From Ciona savignyi (lineage: Eukaryota > Chordata > Ascidiacea > Phlebobranchia > Cionidae), in NCBI GenBank assembly GCA_000149265.1, contig CH002896.1, forward strand, positions 393,852 through 457,851: a stretch of DNA of 64,000 nucleotides, read 5' to 3'. The notes under the pieces are model-generated. The model made no database searches. It was not told the origin of the DNA and saw nothing but the letters and a program-made list of their open reading frames with translations. The position numbers and the translations under genes are program-made. This document shows, piece after piece, positions 13,201-23,982 of this stretch (position 1 is its first letter; the number at the start of each line of letters is the position of its first letter).

Positions 13201-13448
13201 ACGAATCCATTGACGGGGCGCGCGTAGACTGGAATGGAACATATCCCACTACCTGTCACCCGGGCGACTACCATCCTTCAATTCCGACCCCAGCTCCATT
13301 AAATACTACTTCGGCAACAGGACCAATCGATTTTCTCGAGTTTTTTAATTACATGACTCGAACACAGCAAAATAACTACGCAGATTACTTTGTCCGCCCA
13401 GAATATTACCACAATTTATTTAGAAATTCCCTCAATTCTGTTGAATGA
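7269..13448 (+). CDS. Secreted multicopper oxidase (laccase-like), 12-13 exons
   Basis: Multicopper oxidases oxidise phenols, amines or metal ions and reduce O2 to water. Exons: 7269-7368, 7479-7663, 8022-8126, 8217-8348, 8998-9200, 9316-9456, 9655-9889, 10051-10313, 10414-10510, 10713-10842, 11447-11652, 12204-12309, plus a doubtful last exon after 13140. Phases agree through exon 12. The start gives a signal peptide (MLDFKFALYCACFLATPIYG). Copper motifs come in order: HVHGLH (exon 3), WYHPHFHG (exon 4), HPMHIHVNHF (exon 9) and HCHSIPHSDKGMM (exon 12), so all four ligand blocks are present and the type-1 axial ligand is probably Met. RTFNG, VNGQ and IAHDG motifs are also seen. The strongest splice (12309 to 13141) gives 635 residues ending at once in TAA. 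The same frame is then open for 100 codons to 13448. Using GT at 12318 and AG at 13163 instead would give about 731 residues. The substrate is unknown. Confidence 0.9.
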
Positions 13449-14637
13449 CATCTTCATAAAAGACAACATTGCTTCATATCCCTATATTTGTTAATGTGTA
13501 TTGTACATTTTCTATAGGCCAAAGACTTGGTTATTATCAGAACATGAAACTTACTTGACTTGACTCGAATCGAAACGTGAAAATAACTTGACTTTGGCTT
13601 GAATCAGAACGTCAAAATTTCTTGACTAAAGACATTTTATAAGAAATAACTTAGGTTAATTGTATTCAATCTGTGTAGCAAATTTCAGTTTGTCATTGTT
13701 CATTATGTACTGCGTGTTGACTTTGTCAGTAACTCCCCCTTTACAGGGACTTTAAATTCGCTTTAACCCATACAGACTTTATTTTTGTTTTTGTAAATTT
13801 TGTTTAACTGAACTTAGTTTCGAACCCATTAAGGTTTCGTCACTAAGGCCGTTTTTTGTTCAGAAGACTGTATATGTATTGGTCTCGTGAATCATTCGGC
13901 CACACGACCGTACGCACCCAGACTTTATTGCTTTCTGTCTAATCTGCCTTTCTAATGTGTTGATACAGTGTCGAAGTTTGGACAAATATAAAGAAGCGAA
14001 TATTTTAAGGCGCGCGGCCGCGGCTTCTTTTGAAGGCGTTTCTGGAATTAATTAAGTAGCATTACGTTATCGAAGGCATTTATGGCAAAGAACAACTGCG
14101 TTTATATTTTTTGTTCACCTTATAACCAAATTATTCACCGACTTTAAGATATATTCAAGAATAAAAATCAACTCTCCGTGAAGTTATCAGATTACGAAAG
14201 TCATATCGGAGTACTATTAGCTAGGGAATCGTCAGGACTCACCAAGTGCCAGACATAAGCACATATATAAACATATAAGACGAAACCATACATCTGTTTG
14301 AACCAAACACTAAACATGTTTTGTTTACTGATTGTACCAGTATAACTTTTAGCCTATATTTTTAAAACTGTTCACCACATTTCTACATGTGTTTATATAA
14401 ACCATATAAAGTGCATTAAACTGTTTAAATACTTTAAATTAAAATAAGTAGCCTATTTAGTTTTTTGGCCCGACTGTAATATCAAAGATCGGGACTTGAT
14501 GTCAGTTGGCCTAAACTTTAACTAACTTACTTGACTTAAATTTAACTTATGTATACGATGTTTTAATTGACTTGATAACAAATGTAAAAGTATTTTACAA
14601 TTTTTGGGTTTACACTATTTCTTTCGAAGGTACAAAA
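13449..14637. other. Intergenic spacer with CTTGACTT-rich edges
   Basis: No gene was recognised. CTTGACTT-type motifs cluster at both ends (about 13543-13630 and 14515-14580), including a shared CTTACTTGACTT, which could be the ends of an undescribed repeat of about 1 kb. A CpG-rich patch (GCGCGCGGCCGCGG) lies near 14010. Confidence 0.4.
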
Positions 14638-15315
14638 CAGTCGGGTTAGAATTTTTATTAATATTACATAACATGGTATATATATATATATCCTATAGGC
14701 GTGTACAGGTCATATATACTTTGATGAACCGTGGATAGCAAGTATGGTTGACGTATTTATTTTCTTTTTCGAGTTTATTAACGAGCCCACTACATACGAC
14801 TAAGCCATATTTAGTTTAAACAGCATTAACCAAAATTCATAAGTTAACGAGTTCTGTACAAAATCGATATTTGTGGCCAGTCCGTCTACATGCCATTTAC
14901 GACCAAGTGGTTAGCTCGAGCGATTCATACAGTTTTACCCAATAATATATAGTTTTACCCAATAATACGTTCAAAACTTACCTATCAAGCAGTTTAACAC
15001 TGTGGAAAGAGCAGTAGTGTGTACAGCAAAATATAGATCTCATAAGGCAGACCCAAATTTGAAACACTTTGTGGAAAACACATAGGTAAGTGTTGATGTA
15101 CACTGTATATTGTAATAGGCTGGGTTGTTGTCAATACACAGATCTTGAGATTTTTATTATATTGCGAACTTATTGTACGTAAATTAATACGTGGATGGTC
15201 GGCTAATTTAATAAAAGTGTAATATTAATTAACATCAATGTCATTGATAAGCTTGGTTTGATAGTGCGTCGCCTTTAAGCCGAAAGATTGAAGAACGAAA
15301 CTTGTCGTTAACTAG

Positions 15316-16643
15316 AGAGTGTCAACCACGTGTTTAACCACCACTATTTGTAAAACACCCTGTTGTATGCCATATATTCATGCTACAGGGTCCCTAACCA
15401 CATTTTGTATTTTATACACTGAGTATGTAGTTTGTTTCTGCAAGCATAAACGCATGGGTCCCATAGTTATTAAACCAAACTTCTTTTTCATGTAAAGGTA
15501 AAAAAATAAACGTCTTAAATTTACGAATATTTCACCACAAATGTTTTAAATTAAAGCTTCCTTGTAAGCGCTGTATTGAAATGAAGCTAAATCGATCTCC
15601 CTGTCTGATTTATCGATCTCCTTGTTGGAGATGTCAGTACGATATGGCATACCTATTACAATCATAATTCAGGAACATATCTTCGTTTTTAAAGGATTGA
15701 CCCTAATAAATGTTTTCTTTCTTTTAATTGGAACAGAGTGTTTAATGGTCTAACATTTTACCAAATCTGATTTGAATTGGAGCTGCCGTTCAAGCAATAT
15801 GCGCAAAAAAGCTAATTTTTTAGAAAAAATACCACTTTGGTTTTTAACGTCTCAGGGGAATTTCCCTGGATTTATTATCCAAAATTTTAGTTTCTGAATA
15901 TATAGCCCATGTTGTCTAACAAATAACAAAGTTTGATTGCGCATACATGTTTTATTCTTGTAGATGTCGGGTCGACATGGCATGCCTGTAACAATCATGA
16001 TTTGAAAACAAAAGCTTATTTTTTAGGATATTTCCTTAAGTAATTTTTTTAATTCTTGTAAGTGTTAAATTAGTTACTAATAATGCACTTACATTTTATC
16101 AAATCTGATTCAAATTGGAGCTACCGTTCAAGCGCTATGCGCAAATAAGCTCAATTTTTACGAAAAAATACCGTTTTGGTTTTTAACGTGCCAGGGGAAT
16201 TCCCCTGGATTTATAACCCAAAATTTTGGTTTCTGCATATCCAGACCATGTTGTCAAAAAATAACAAAGTCTCATTGCAATTTTACTGTTACTTCTGGTA
16301 GATGTCGGGGCGATATGGCATGCCTGTAACAATCATGATTTGACAACAAAATCTTATTTTTTAGGGTATTTCCCTAGGTAATTTTTTTATTTCTTTTGGG
16401 TGTTAAATCAGCTACTAATGCACTTACATTTTATTAAATTTGATTCAAATTGAAACTACCGTTCAAACGCTATGCGCAAAAGAGCTAATTTTTTATAAAA
16501 AAAATACCGTTTTGGTTTTTAACGTGCCAGGGGAATTCCCCTGGATTCATCACCCAAAGTGTTGTCAAGCGTTTGACAAAAAAAAAAAAAAAAAAAAAAA
16601 CGGACAAAAACAATATGTGTCCCATTTTTCCAAATGGGACCCA
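15316..16643 (+). mobile_element. Modular palindrome-bearing element inserted into a SINE
   Basis: The SINE at about 15265 is interrupted in ...GTTAACTAG and resumes as TAACTAGTCGG at 16644, giving a possible 7-bp duplication TAACTAG. The insert has a left end GTGTCAACCACGTG and about three direct units with a period of about 336 bp. Units centre on CCAGGGGAATTCCCCTGG (16191-16208, 16527-16544; a worn copy near 15852). A poly(A) run and a terminal hairpin GTCCCATTT/AAATGGGAC (about 16619-16640) close it. No coding capacity and no clear terminal inverted repeats were seen. A longer copy lies inverted at 24910-26667 and a fragment at 21779-22190. The element class is unknown. Confidence 0.75.
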
Positions 16644-16679
16644 TAACTAGTCGGTCGAGTCCTTGTGCAAGTAACTTGT

Positions 16680-16895
16680 CCGGCCCGTTGGTCTAATAAC
16701 GGTTAAGTGCGTCGCCTTTTAATCGAAAGGTTAAAGGTGCGAAACTTGTCGCTGGCTAGTCGGTTGTATTCTTGGGCAAGGCACTTTTTGGACATTGCCT
16801 GAACCCAGCAGATTAATGGGTTTTACTAAATTGAAGGAACGTGTGAATCATACTGTCATAGCTCCGGTAACCTAACGGTGGGCGCGAGGTAATAA
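16680..16895 (+). repeat. tRNA-derived SINE
   Basis: It begins CCGTTGGTCTAATAACGG and carries an A-box-like GGTCTA..GG, a CGCCTTTTAATCGAAAGG block and the family body (TTGGGCAAGGCACTTT, ATTAATGGGTTTTACT, GGTGGGCGCGAGG). The 3' end is replaced by composite-repeat sequence. It lies next to the SINE piece at 15265 split by the modular element. Confidence 0.75.
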
Positions 16896-17819
16896 CCTTT
16901 TTGTGCCACTTTCGACGATGTAGATCGCAGCGTGGTTAGTGTACTGATTAGGCCTAGCAAAACCTTGGATCAAAGAGAACATTGCAAATATCATAACTTG
17001 AACTGAGCAATGGTGGGGGATTGTGACGTTTCAAGGAAATTGTTTTTTTGTACTCATTTAGTAGCTAGTTGGATGTACAGCACAATAGCTAATAAGTAAC
17101 TTGAAACGATGATAGATTTTGTTTTAATGTATTTTAATCATTGTGAAAGCATATAGGTGGGTGGACAGCACATTAGCTAATAAGTAACTTGAAATGGCAA
17201 TAGGAGGTTAAGCTGGCTTGTTCGTTGTAATTTAATCAAAGATTATATTTTGATATCTTAAATCCATATCCCAGTGGCGAAAATGCGACCGATTAGAGTG
17301 TAATAGAAAAAAAAAACTTAGTGAAAGTGAAGACTTATTACAACCATCAGGCTTGAGCAGATAAAAAGATAGTACTCAATTTGCGGTTTATTAATGTTTT
17401 CTTGTCCCCAAGTACCAGGACGTCGCGTTGTGGAAATGGTGGGGAAAGGGTCAAGTATAGTTAATTATTTTGTTACTGCTTTCATAGGTAAGAAATAGTG
17501 TGAATGTGTTTTAAAAGTGTTTTTGTTTTTTAAAGCATTTTGTGTATTAAAACTGTAGCCATAAATATTTGAACTACCAGTATTGCGTCACTGATCTGTT
17601 TGTTACGTCATATAATTGATATTATCAAACTATGTTTACGATTTGTTTACTGTTTAAATCAGTGGTTCTTAATGTATCCGGTATTACAGTCCGAATTTTT
17701 TTGTAGTGTAGTAGAAATTGCATTATACATTTTGAACTACACTTTTAAAACAATCGAAACGCTTAAGTAAACTATGCGATTGCTAGCATGTAGAATTTGG
17801 ACATTTTTTTAGTTTAAAA

Positions 17820-18167
17820 CAGCGTTTCCCAACCTATTTTGGTCGCGCACTATTTCCTTACCAGCAAAAGTCTTTGCGGACTCAAAGTGCATCAACTTTC
17901 AATAAGCGTCAAAAGTGTATCGTAACTGGACTATGTGCATACGATACACTTCAGAACACTACAAACTTCCATTTAGTTACTTAAAATCAGTTGGTTCCAA
18001 ACTTAAAATTACCTTGAGTTACAATGTCTCGTTGATAAAAACATATCACTGCTGTTTATAACGATCAAAAACAAATAAAAGTTTTGCAAATTGTTGATGT
18101 GCTTGCGGACTCATTTAAACCTTCCACGGACTCATTTGAGACTGCGGACTCGGGTTGGGAAACATTG
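17820..18167. mobile_element. Non-autonomous hAT element (348 bp) with 8-bp target duplication
   Basis: The left end is CAGCGTTTCCCAACC and the right end read inward is CAATGTTTCCCAACC, forming 15-bp terminal inverted repeats with two mismatches. Both sides are flanked by the same 8 bp, GTTTAAAA (17812-17819 and 18168-18175). No transposase is encoded. End sequence and duplication length are those of the hAT superfamily. The intact hAT at 54355 has related but different tips. Confidence 0.85.
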
Positions 18168-18527
18168 GTTTAAAAGCAAATGAAAATGCTGCACCTCGTT
18201 TATGAATTTACCCACCAAGTGTTTAATTGAATTTTGATATTTAGTTGTTTACTTTTAAAAAGATTGATGTGTTTAGCTATGTATTGTTACATACCGAAAA
18301 TATGTGGTGTATTAAAAATATTTTTTCTTTCACAGACATCGCTAAGTTTAAAAAACAATGTATAAGTTGAAACAATGCGGTTGTTGTAATATGAACATTT
18401 CGTGATCTTTGCTAGTCTATAACTATATAGCACACAAGAGATATGCTTATATATATATATACTGTATATATAGCGTCGACAGGTTGAAACTTTTGTTTTA
18501 CAAATTCAACTAGCTTTATATACCAAT

Positions 18528-21389
18528 TTGCTTATAATAAGGAAAATGAAATCAAGGCTAAAAACGCTGTCGCTTCTGACGGGGATGTTTATGTTGTACA
18601 TATATTGGTATATTTTAATAAAGTGGACTAGTAACGGTTATCGAGAAAGATTCTGGCCAATTCGAACGGGAAATAAGCATATCCCCTGGCGCTTGATTTA
18701 TAGATGTAAAGAACCGAACGCTACATCCAATGCCGGTGGTAAAAATGTGTCATTACCTGATGTGCTGAACCCTGAATCTGCGTTGTATGGTCTTCGATGC
18801 GTTGATGAATATGGAAGAGCAATACCCGGAGACATTACAGCTGAACCGCCGTATTGGAAAGGCCAAGAATACAATTGGAGGAATTACATGCCGGGAGCTG
18901 CGAATGCTATTGAAAAATTGAGACTAGTAAACCCGGAAAACAAGCCTCAGTTGGCAACCAGTCCACATCTAACGACAATTGTTGTTGAAACACCAGACAA
19001 TCCAACCGTTGGAGACAGGTTTGTGCTCTGAACACAGGGCCTTTCGCAAGTCCTTTTTACCCTTTGACGACCTTTTAAGATTTCCCGTCGCAATCGCATT
19101 TCATCAACCAGATTAGTTTGGTAAGTTATTGCGTCGCCTTGTAGACGAAGGTTTAAAGGTTTAAAACTGGTCGCTCGCTAATCGGTTGTGTTCTTGGGCA
19201 AGGCTTAGCGGATATTGCGTGAACCTAGTGGATTGATGAGTTATACCAAATTGAGGAAGGTTTCAATAATACGCAACACACACAGCAATGGCTCCGGTAA
19301 CTCGGCGGTTGATGCGAAATAGCCTGACGGTTGCCCGTGGGTTTACGACCCTTGCATTTTTTTTCGTTCACGGGGATAAACATCAATGTCTTATCCTTCT
19401 TTTAAACCTTGAAGCATAACTACAACGTTACAGTCGTTACTCTTTAACAATTACATTTGAACTTATACGTTATACAAGGTATTTCTCCATACACCATTAA
19501 TATTTTTTTGATAACACGGGTTGTTATTTTAATATAAAGCTGCATTTATACACAGCATTATACTGTTCATAAAAAAATGGCTACACTAAATGTAAAATAT
19601 CAAAATTATGACAATTTTAACACAATTATGACAATATTATGCACAGCATTGGTAATTTTTGTGCCCCTTTCCCTGCAAACGGTAAAATAATTCATATATT
19701 TAAGAGTATTTTGGTATAGATTTCGAGCTACTATACAAGCGTTCAATTACGTTGGTGAAGCAAAATCGTTTGGCGGGGATTATTTCCGTGCCCGTATCAT
19801 TTATTCGGAGGACGTGGGCAGTGAACGTCCGAACGGAATCGCTTGCCACATCACAGACAATCAAGATGGAACCTACTCACTACAAAGCCCATTGCCAATG
19901 CCTGGATCGATGCAGCTTGAAGTTGTCCTTGTGTATTCGGTGGAGGATATAGCGGAGCTTGTCGTGGGAACTTCCGAGCGAAGGTATTCAGGGCATGGTT
20001 ACACCACAAAACTCGAAAATGGCGAGATAACAGAGTGTAACGTGGATTTGGCTTCTTCCGGAAGGTGTGCATTATATATAAAAATCACTTTTAGTAATGC
20101 TGCTGATTATTTCTGGTTATAGACACGTAGAGGACGATAAAACACGTGCATTCTTCAATAGATCAAATAAACTATACATTACATTTCGAAAAACAGGGTT
20201 ATTGCAGTTTGGTGTGCATGATAGAGACTTCTGTCGTTGTTCACCAAATTATTCATCCAGCGTCAAGCAACGCCAGAAAACACATTTTTACGACATGAAT
20301 ACACGTGTTTTACCCAAAGTTACATATAAAGCATTTACTCTCACATACTTATTAGATTACTGTAAATAGTTATTTATTTGCAACTAAACTTCGCTGTTAT
20401 AAAAACGTTAAATAACTTACAGGCACAAATTATCACAACTCTGTGATTATTCTAATCGACGCAACAACGAGCCGTATTTTTGTTTCAAACCGAAATCGAA
20501 ACAATGTCCTCGTATCGCATGGAGCGTATTTGAAAATTCTACCGACGAAACAAAGAACCTGTTGGACATCACCGTAAAAGCTTTTGAATTCAAGGACCCG
20601 TTCGTTTTGTCCCCTAATTGCACCTTTAAAGTTTCTGGAAAGTTCGTCAGAAAAAATCTCAAACGTTGCACCATGAAGACACGACTTGAAAATGACATCT
20701 TGCGACCTCATGGATACATACATAATGGTCACTGGGTGTCGCTAAAGTGCAATAATCAGTTAAAACTTAAAACGGTTCTAAATTGCTTAAAAAATAAAGT
20801 CGTCTACCTTCTCGGCGACTCAACTTTACGGCAATTTTTTGAGACTCTATCCTACGTAGGTCATTTGACTGTATCGGGCCCAAACTCGGGAACGGTATGG
20901 ACAGAACCTAAAATTGCAACAGACAAAACGAACAATATTACGATTTATTACAGAAGTCATGGACCACCTATGCAAAATGAAGGCCCGTTGAATCATCGGC
21001 CCTATATAAGTGATGTCTTGGACGAAATTACTAATCAAGCTGAAACTTACATAGTGATCACTATAGGCCTCCATATGTTGTTCTACGAGCCTTCGGTTTT
21101 TATTCACCGAATATTGGGAATTCGAGACTCGCTTGAGCGACTTCTCGAGAGAAAGCCAGACACCAAAGTTATTTTAAAAGGCAACAACGCCTTAATATCC
21201 CCGCAGGATTGGCTCGGGCTTAGATATGATAATATCATGAATGAAATTTTTAAGAACATGAAATCTGTCTTATTTGTACGACTCTGGGACCTCTCGACAG
21301 TGTGGCCGCTGCGAGTCGATTATCATCCCGTGGGACCAACACTAATCGAGGAAGTTTTATACACGTTTGAATTCCTTTGTGGTACTTAG
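18528..21389 (+). CDS. NXPE-family protein (neurexophilin/PC-esterase-like)
   Basis: Three exons with consistent phases: 18528-19018, 19720-20064, 20423-21389. The product is about 600 residues. A hydrophobic segment at about residues 15-33 (LSLLTGMFMLYIYWYILI) makes it a likely type II membrane or secreted protein. An immunoglobulin-like NXPE middle region follows (TIVVETPDNPTVGDR, then FRATIQAF). A C-terminal PC-esterase/SGNH-like domain carries the LLGDSTLRQFF serine motif and ends in VDYHPVGP...FLC, where the His is the expected partner of the Ser. Such proteins act in the secretory pathway, and some relatives modify glycans. The substrate here cannot be told. The second ATG (residue 7) is also a possible start. 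Poly(A) signal at 21615. Confidence 0.88.
19108..19400 (+). repeat. tRNA-derived SINE in NXPE intron 1
   Basis: A full-length but worn copy: CGTCGCCTT head, TTGGGCAAGGC, TACCAAATTGAGGAAGG, GGCTCCGGTAACTCGGCGG and the CACGGGGATAAACATCAATGTCTTATCC tail. It lies just after the exon 1 donor. Confidence 0.8.
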
Positions 21390-21614
21390 TAGTTGTTAAA
21401 CTATTAAATTAAGCGATTTTCGTTATTGTTCTTTCTCGAATCGTTTAAAACATTCTAGACCTACTTTAAACGAAGATTTGAGAGAGGTATATTTTGGGAC
21501 GTGCTGTGCGACTTTAAATGGCAAAGTTAACGACCTTTATGACAGGCGAAATTCGATGGCTTCTTATTACTCAAATACAAAGATGCTTTATTTTTTCAAA
21601 CTCGACCTATAGGC

Positions 21615-21620
21615 AATAAA
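21615..21620 (+). terminator. Poly(A) signal AATAAA of the NXPE gene
   Basis: AATAAA lies about 225 bp after the stop codon, followed within 25 bp by a TGTCTGGTCTTGTGG stretch. Confidence 0.6.
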
Positions 21621-21778
21621 ATGTCTTGTCTGGTCTTGTGGCAATGTATTGCATTATGACCAAACTTATGCCCAAAATAATCGTGTAGAAAGTATTATAT
21701 AGTAGCTATTCATTTAACCTGTAAAACGGCAGTGTATGGCAACCAGACATGTGCCTGTCGCGAGCGTGAGGCATTTTT

Positions 21779-22190
21779 TATATCTAGACTATGTGCTCTA
21801 ACAAATGACAAAGTTTCATTGCAAGCCCTTTTAGTAGATGTCAGGGTGACATCGCTTGCCTGTTACAATCATGATTCAGAAACCATTCTTCCTTTTTAGG
21901 TTATTTCCATAGGTAATGCTTTTCTTTTTTCTAAGGGGTAAAGCAGTGGCTATCGCACTAACATTCCAAACAAATGATTAAAATTGGAGCCGCAGCCAAG
22001 CGCCATGCACAATGAAACTACATTTTTTGAAAATTATCGATTTGGTTTTTAACGTTTTAGCGGAATTTCCCTGAATTTAATTTTCAAAATTTTTGTTTCT
22101 CATATATTAACCATGTTGTCTAATGACAAAGTTTCATTACGATTCCATTACCCCTTCTGGTAGATGTCGGGGTGACATGCCATGCAGGTC
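21779..22190 (+). repeat. Fragment of the modular element
   Basis: More than one unit of the ~336-bp module: CTAACAAATGACAAAGTTTCATTGC, GTAGATGTCAGGGTGACAT, TTATTTCCATAGGTAAT, then the degraded palindrome GCGGAATTTCCCTG near 22060 and a second GTAGATGTCGGGGTGACAT. Neither terminus is present. Confidence 0.7.
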
Positions 22191-22558
22191 AAGCTGACGA
22201 AAAAATATTGAAGTGACAAATTGTAAATAAATCAAGCCAGTGAAAGAATATTGTCACATCTTTCATAACTACATCTTACGATTAAATTCGCAAAGTAACT
22301 GACGTTTACATCAACCTACTGTCCCCTCAGTTTCTCAATGTTGCAAATAAATCTCAAAACGAATCAACTTATTATGGTACGTCAAGTATTACTAGATTTT
22401 TGTACTAAGAAAGCCATGCATCTAGCCTATAGATAACGCGATGATGCAGTGCATTGTAAAATATTGTTTGTACAAAGCTAAACAATAACCACACTATCTT
22501 TTCATGGATTAAAACGACAAAGTTGACAAATAAGATGCCAGGATATCGTTAATGTAGC

Positions 22559-22627
22559 CGACACACATATATATATATATATATGTGTGTGTCCCACGGC
22601 AACGGGGAGCTTTTCCTCTCCCCGACA
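22559..22627. other. (AC)(AT)(GT) near-palindrome followed by a G/C hairpin
   Basis: ACACAC, then nine or so AT steps, then GTGTGTGT form an imperfect self-complementary run of about 34 bp able to extrude a cruciform. Directly after it, CGGGGAG-CTTTTCCT-CTCCCCG makes a perfect 7-bp stem. No gene association was identified. Confidence 0.6.
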
Positions 22628-23587
22628 TGTAGAGGCCGGTATACTGACGCATTAACCCCAATATCAAAAACCCTATCTCTAACCGCCTTTATGCTATACA
22701 AATGCTTCCTTCTTCCTAATTTATATATATTTCCGCAACTGAAAGACGAGCCACACATATTTGTTTCAAGTTTGATTTATTGAGTTCAATTGTAGTAGCA
22801 TGTATCGTTAGGCTGATAATGAATAGATCATAAGACCTGGATAAAAAATTGGTATAATTTTCAGACACGACTTGGTAAGACAATATTTAGAAAAGATAAG
22901 CGTAAGGAGATATATAAGACTGGAAATCGTTAAATTACCTAGACCACATCACCACGTTTGGGGCTATTGCAACATGTTGCCCACGTTAAAGACATATTGG
23001 AATATTTTATATTCCACACTTTAAGCTTTGGCATTAAGACAACATCCAATAAGTGCCTGAGACAATGGCCAAAAATGCAATTGGAAATGATTTACCTTTT
23101 TTTAATATCAGCCTGCTTGTGATACTTCTATTGCAATATCTAATCATTAAGCAGTCCATTGTAATACAAAACTGGATAGCACAATTATTGTGTGGTACAA
23201 ATTATGGTCTACTTCTTGGTTATTTAATATTAAACTTCAATTGTCAGTTATCAGGCTAAAGGTCTATGTCTACAATGTCTTACACACTTTCTGAAATAAA
23301 ATTTGAAGTTTCTAAAATAATCAGAGACTTTCATTAAAAAGGGTTCTAAGTGAAATTGTTATAATTGAGTTGTTTATTCCCCAATCTAACAGTTTTTTTT
23401 CTGTTTCTTAGTATACCGTTTTCCGGAAAGCTGGTCTTTCTATATCACAATCTGTGAAGAACTCATTTCATAATGATTATTGCAATTACCTGTTTTAAAT
23501 TTAGAGTTGTTATTGTAAATAACCATCATCCAGTTCATCAGTGCTTAAATTTTTTGATTCATCAGTGTTTAGATCTAAAATTTGTTA
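22628..23587. other. Spacer without recognised gene
   Basis: AT-rich. An open frame at 23053-23259 is hydrophobic only because of T-richness and has no splice context. No known repeat was recognised. Confidence 0.4.
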
Positions 23588-23722
23588 GACCGATTAGTCT
23601 GATGGGTTAGTGCCACGCCAAAGGTTGCGGGTTCGAAGCTGGTCGCTAGCTAGTCAGTTGTGGCGTTGGGTCAGGCACTCAACGGACATTGCCTAAAACC
23701 CAGCGGGTTAATAGGTTCTACC
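23588..23722 (+). repeat. tRNA-derived SINE, 5' half
   Basis: The head retains a clear B-box-like GGGTTCGAAGC, then GGTCGCTAGCTAGTCAG, GGCACTCAACGGACATTGCC and AGCGGGTTAATAGGTTCTACCA. The 3' half is replaced by a hAT-like fragment. Confidence 0.8.
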
Positions 23723-23746
23723 ACGGGAGGCGCGTGGTATTCTTAC

Positions 23747-23982
23747 GATTGTGGTTCCCAAACTTTTTTAAACAAGAAGTTTGGTTCCCAAACTTTTTTA
23801 AACAAAAATTTACAACGGACCTCTTGCAATTTTTTTAATGTTTGGCGGTATAGTAAAGACTAAACAAACCACAAAATCAATGTTCCGTAAAGTGAAAAAT
23901 AGGCCTACGCTTTTTTCGCGGACCTCCTGAAAGTGCTTCATGGACCCAAAGTGGTCCGCGGACCCCACGTTGAAAACCACTG
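23747..23982. mobile_element. Probable non-autonomous hAT-like element
   Basis: The inner left edge reads GTGGTTCCCAAACTTTTTT and the right end read inward reads CAGTGGTTTTCAACGTGGGGTCCGCGG, resembling hAT tips. GGTTCCCAAACTTTTTTAAACAA is repeated in tandem at the left, so that end is rearranged, and no target duplication could be paired. It is inserted in or next to a SINE. Confidence 0.55.

Larger units (their letters stand above)
14638..17115 (+). repeat. Composite dispersed repeat, copy B (right of the oxidase gene)
   Basis: This is the counterpart of 5765-6870, in the same orientation. Shared blocks are about 14638-15085 (starting GTCGGGTTAGAATTTTTA), SINE sequence, and about 16940-17110 (GTGACGTTTCAAG, AGCTAATAAGTAACTTGAAA). 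Copy B is longer because a modular element of about 1.33 kb landed in its SINE head. A sub-block around AGCTAATAAGTAACTTGAAA is tandemly repeated at about 17070 and 17180. Confidence 0.7.

Noticed and set aside
15316-16643. Helitron assignment of the modular element
   Set aside because: The hairpin end fits, but the possible TAACTAG duplication and lack of a CTRR terminus do not.
16680-16760. tRNA gene, from A-box and B-box-like sequence in SINE heads
   Set aside because: The tRNA-like part does not fold into a full cloverleaf, and the same sequence recurs in many SINE copies.
23053-23259. 68-residue hydrophobic open frame
   Set aside because: T-rich sequence gives hydrophobic codons by chance. 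No exon structure, signal or homology.
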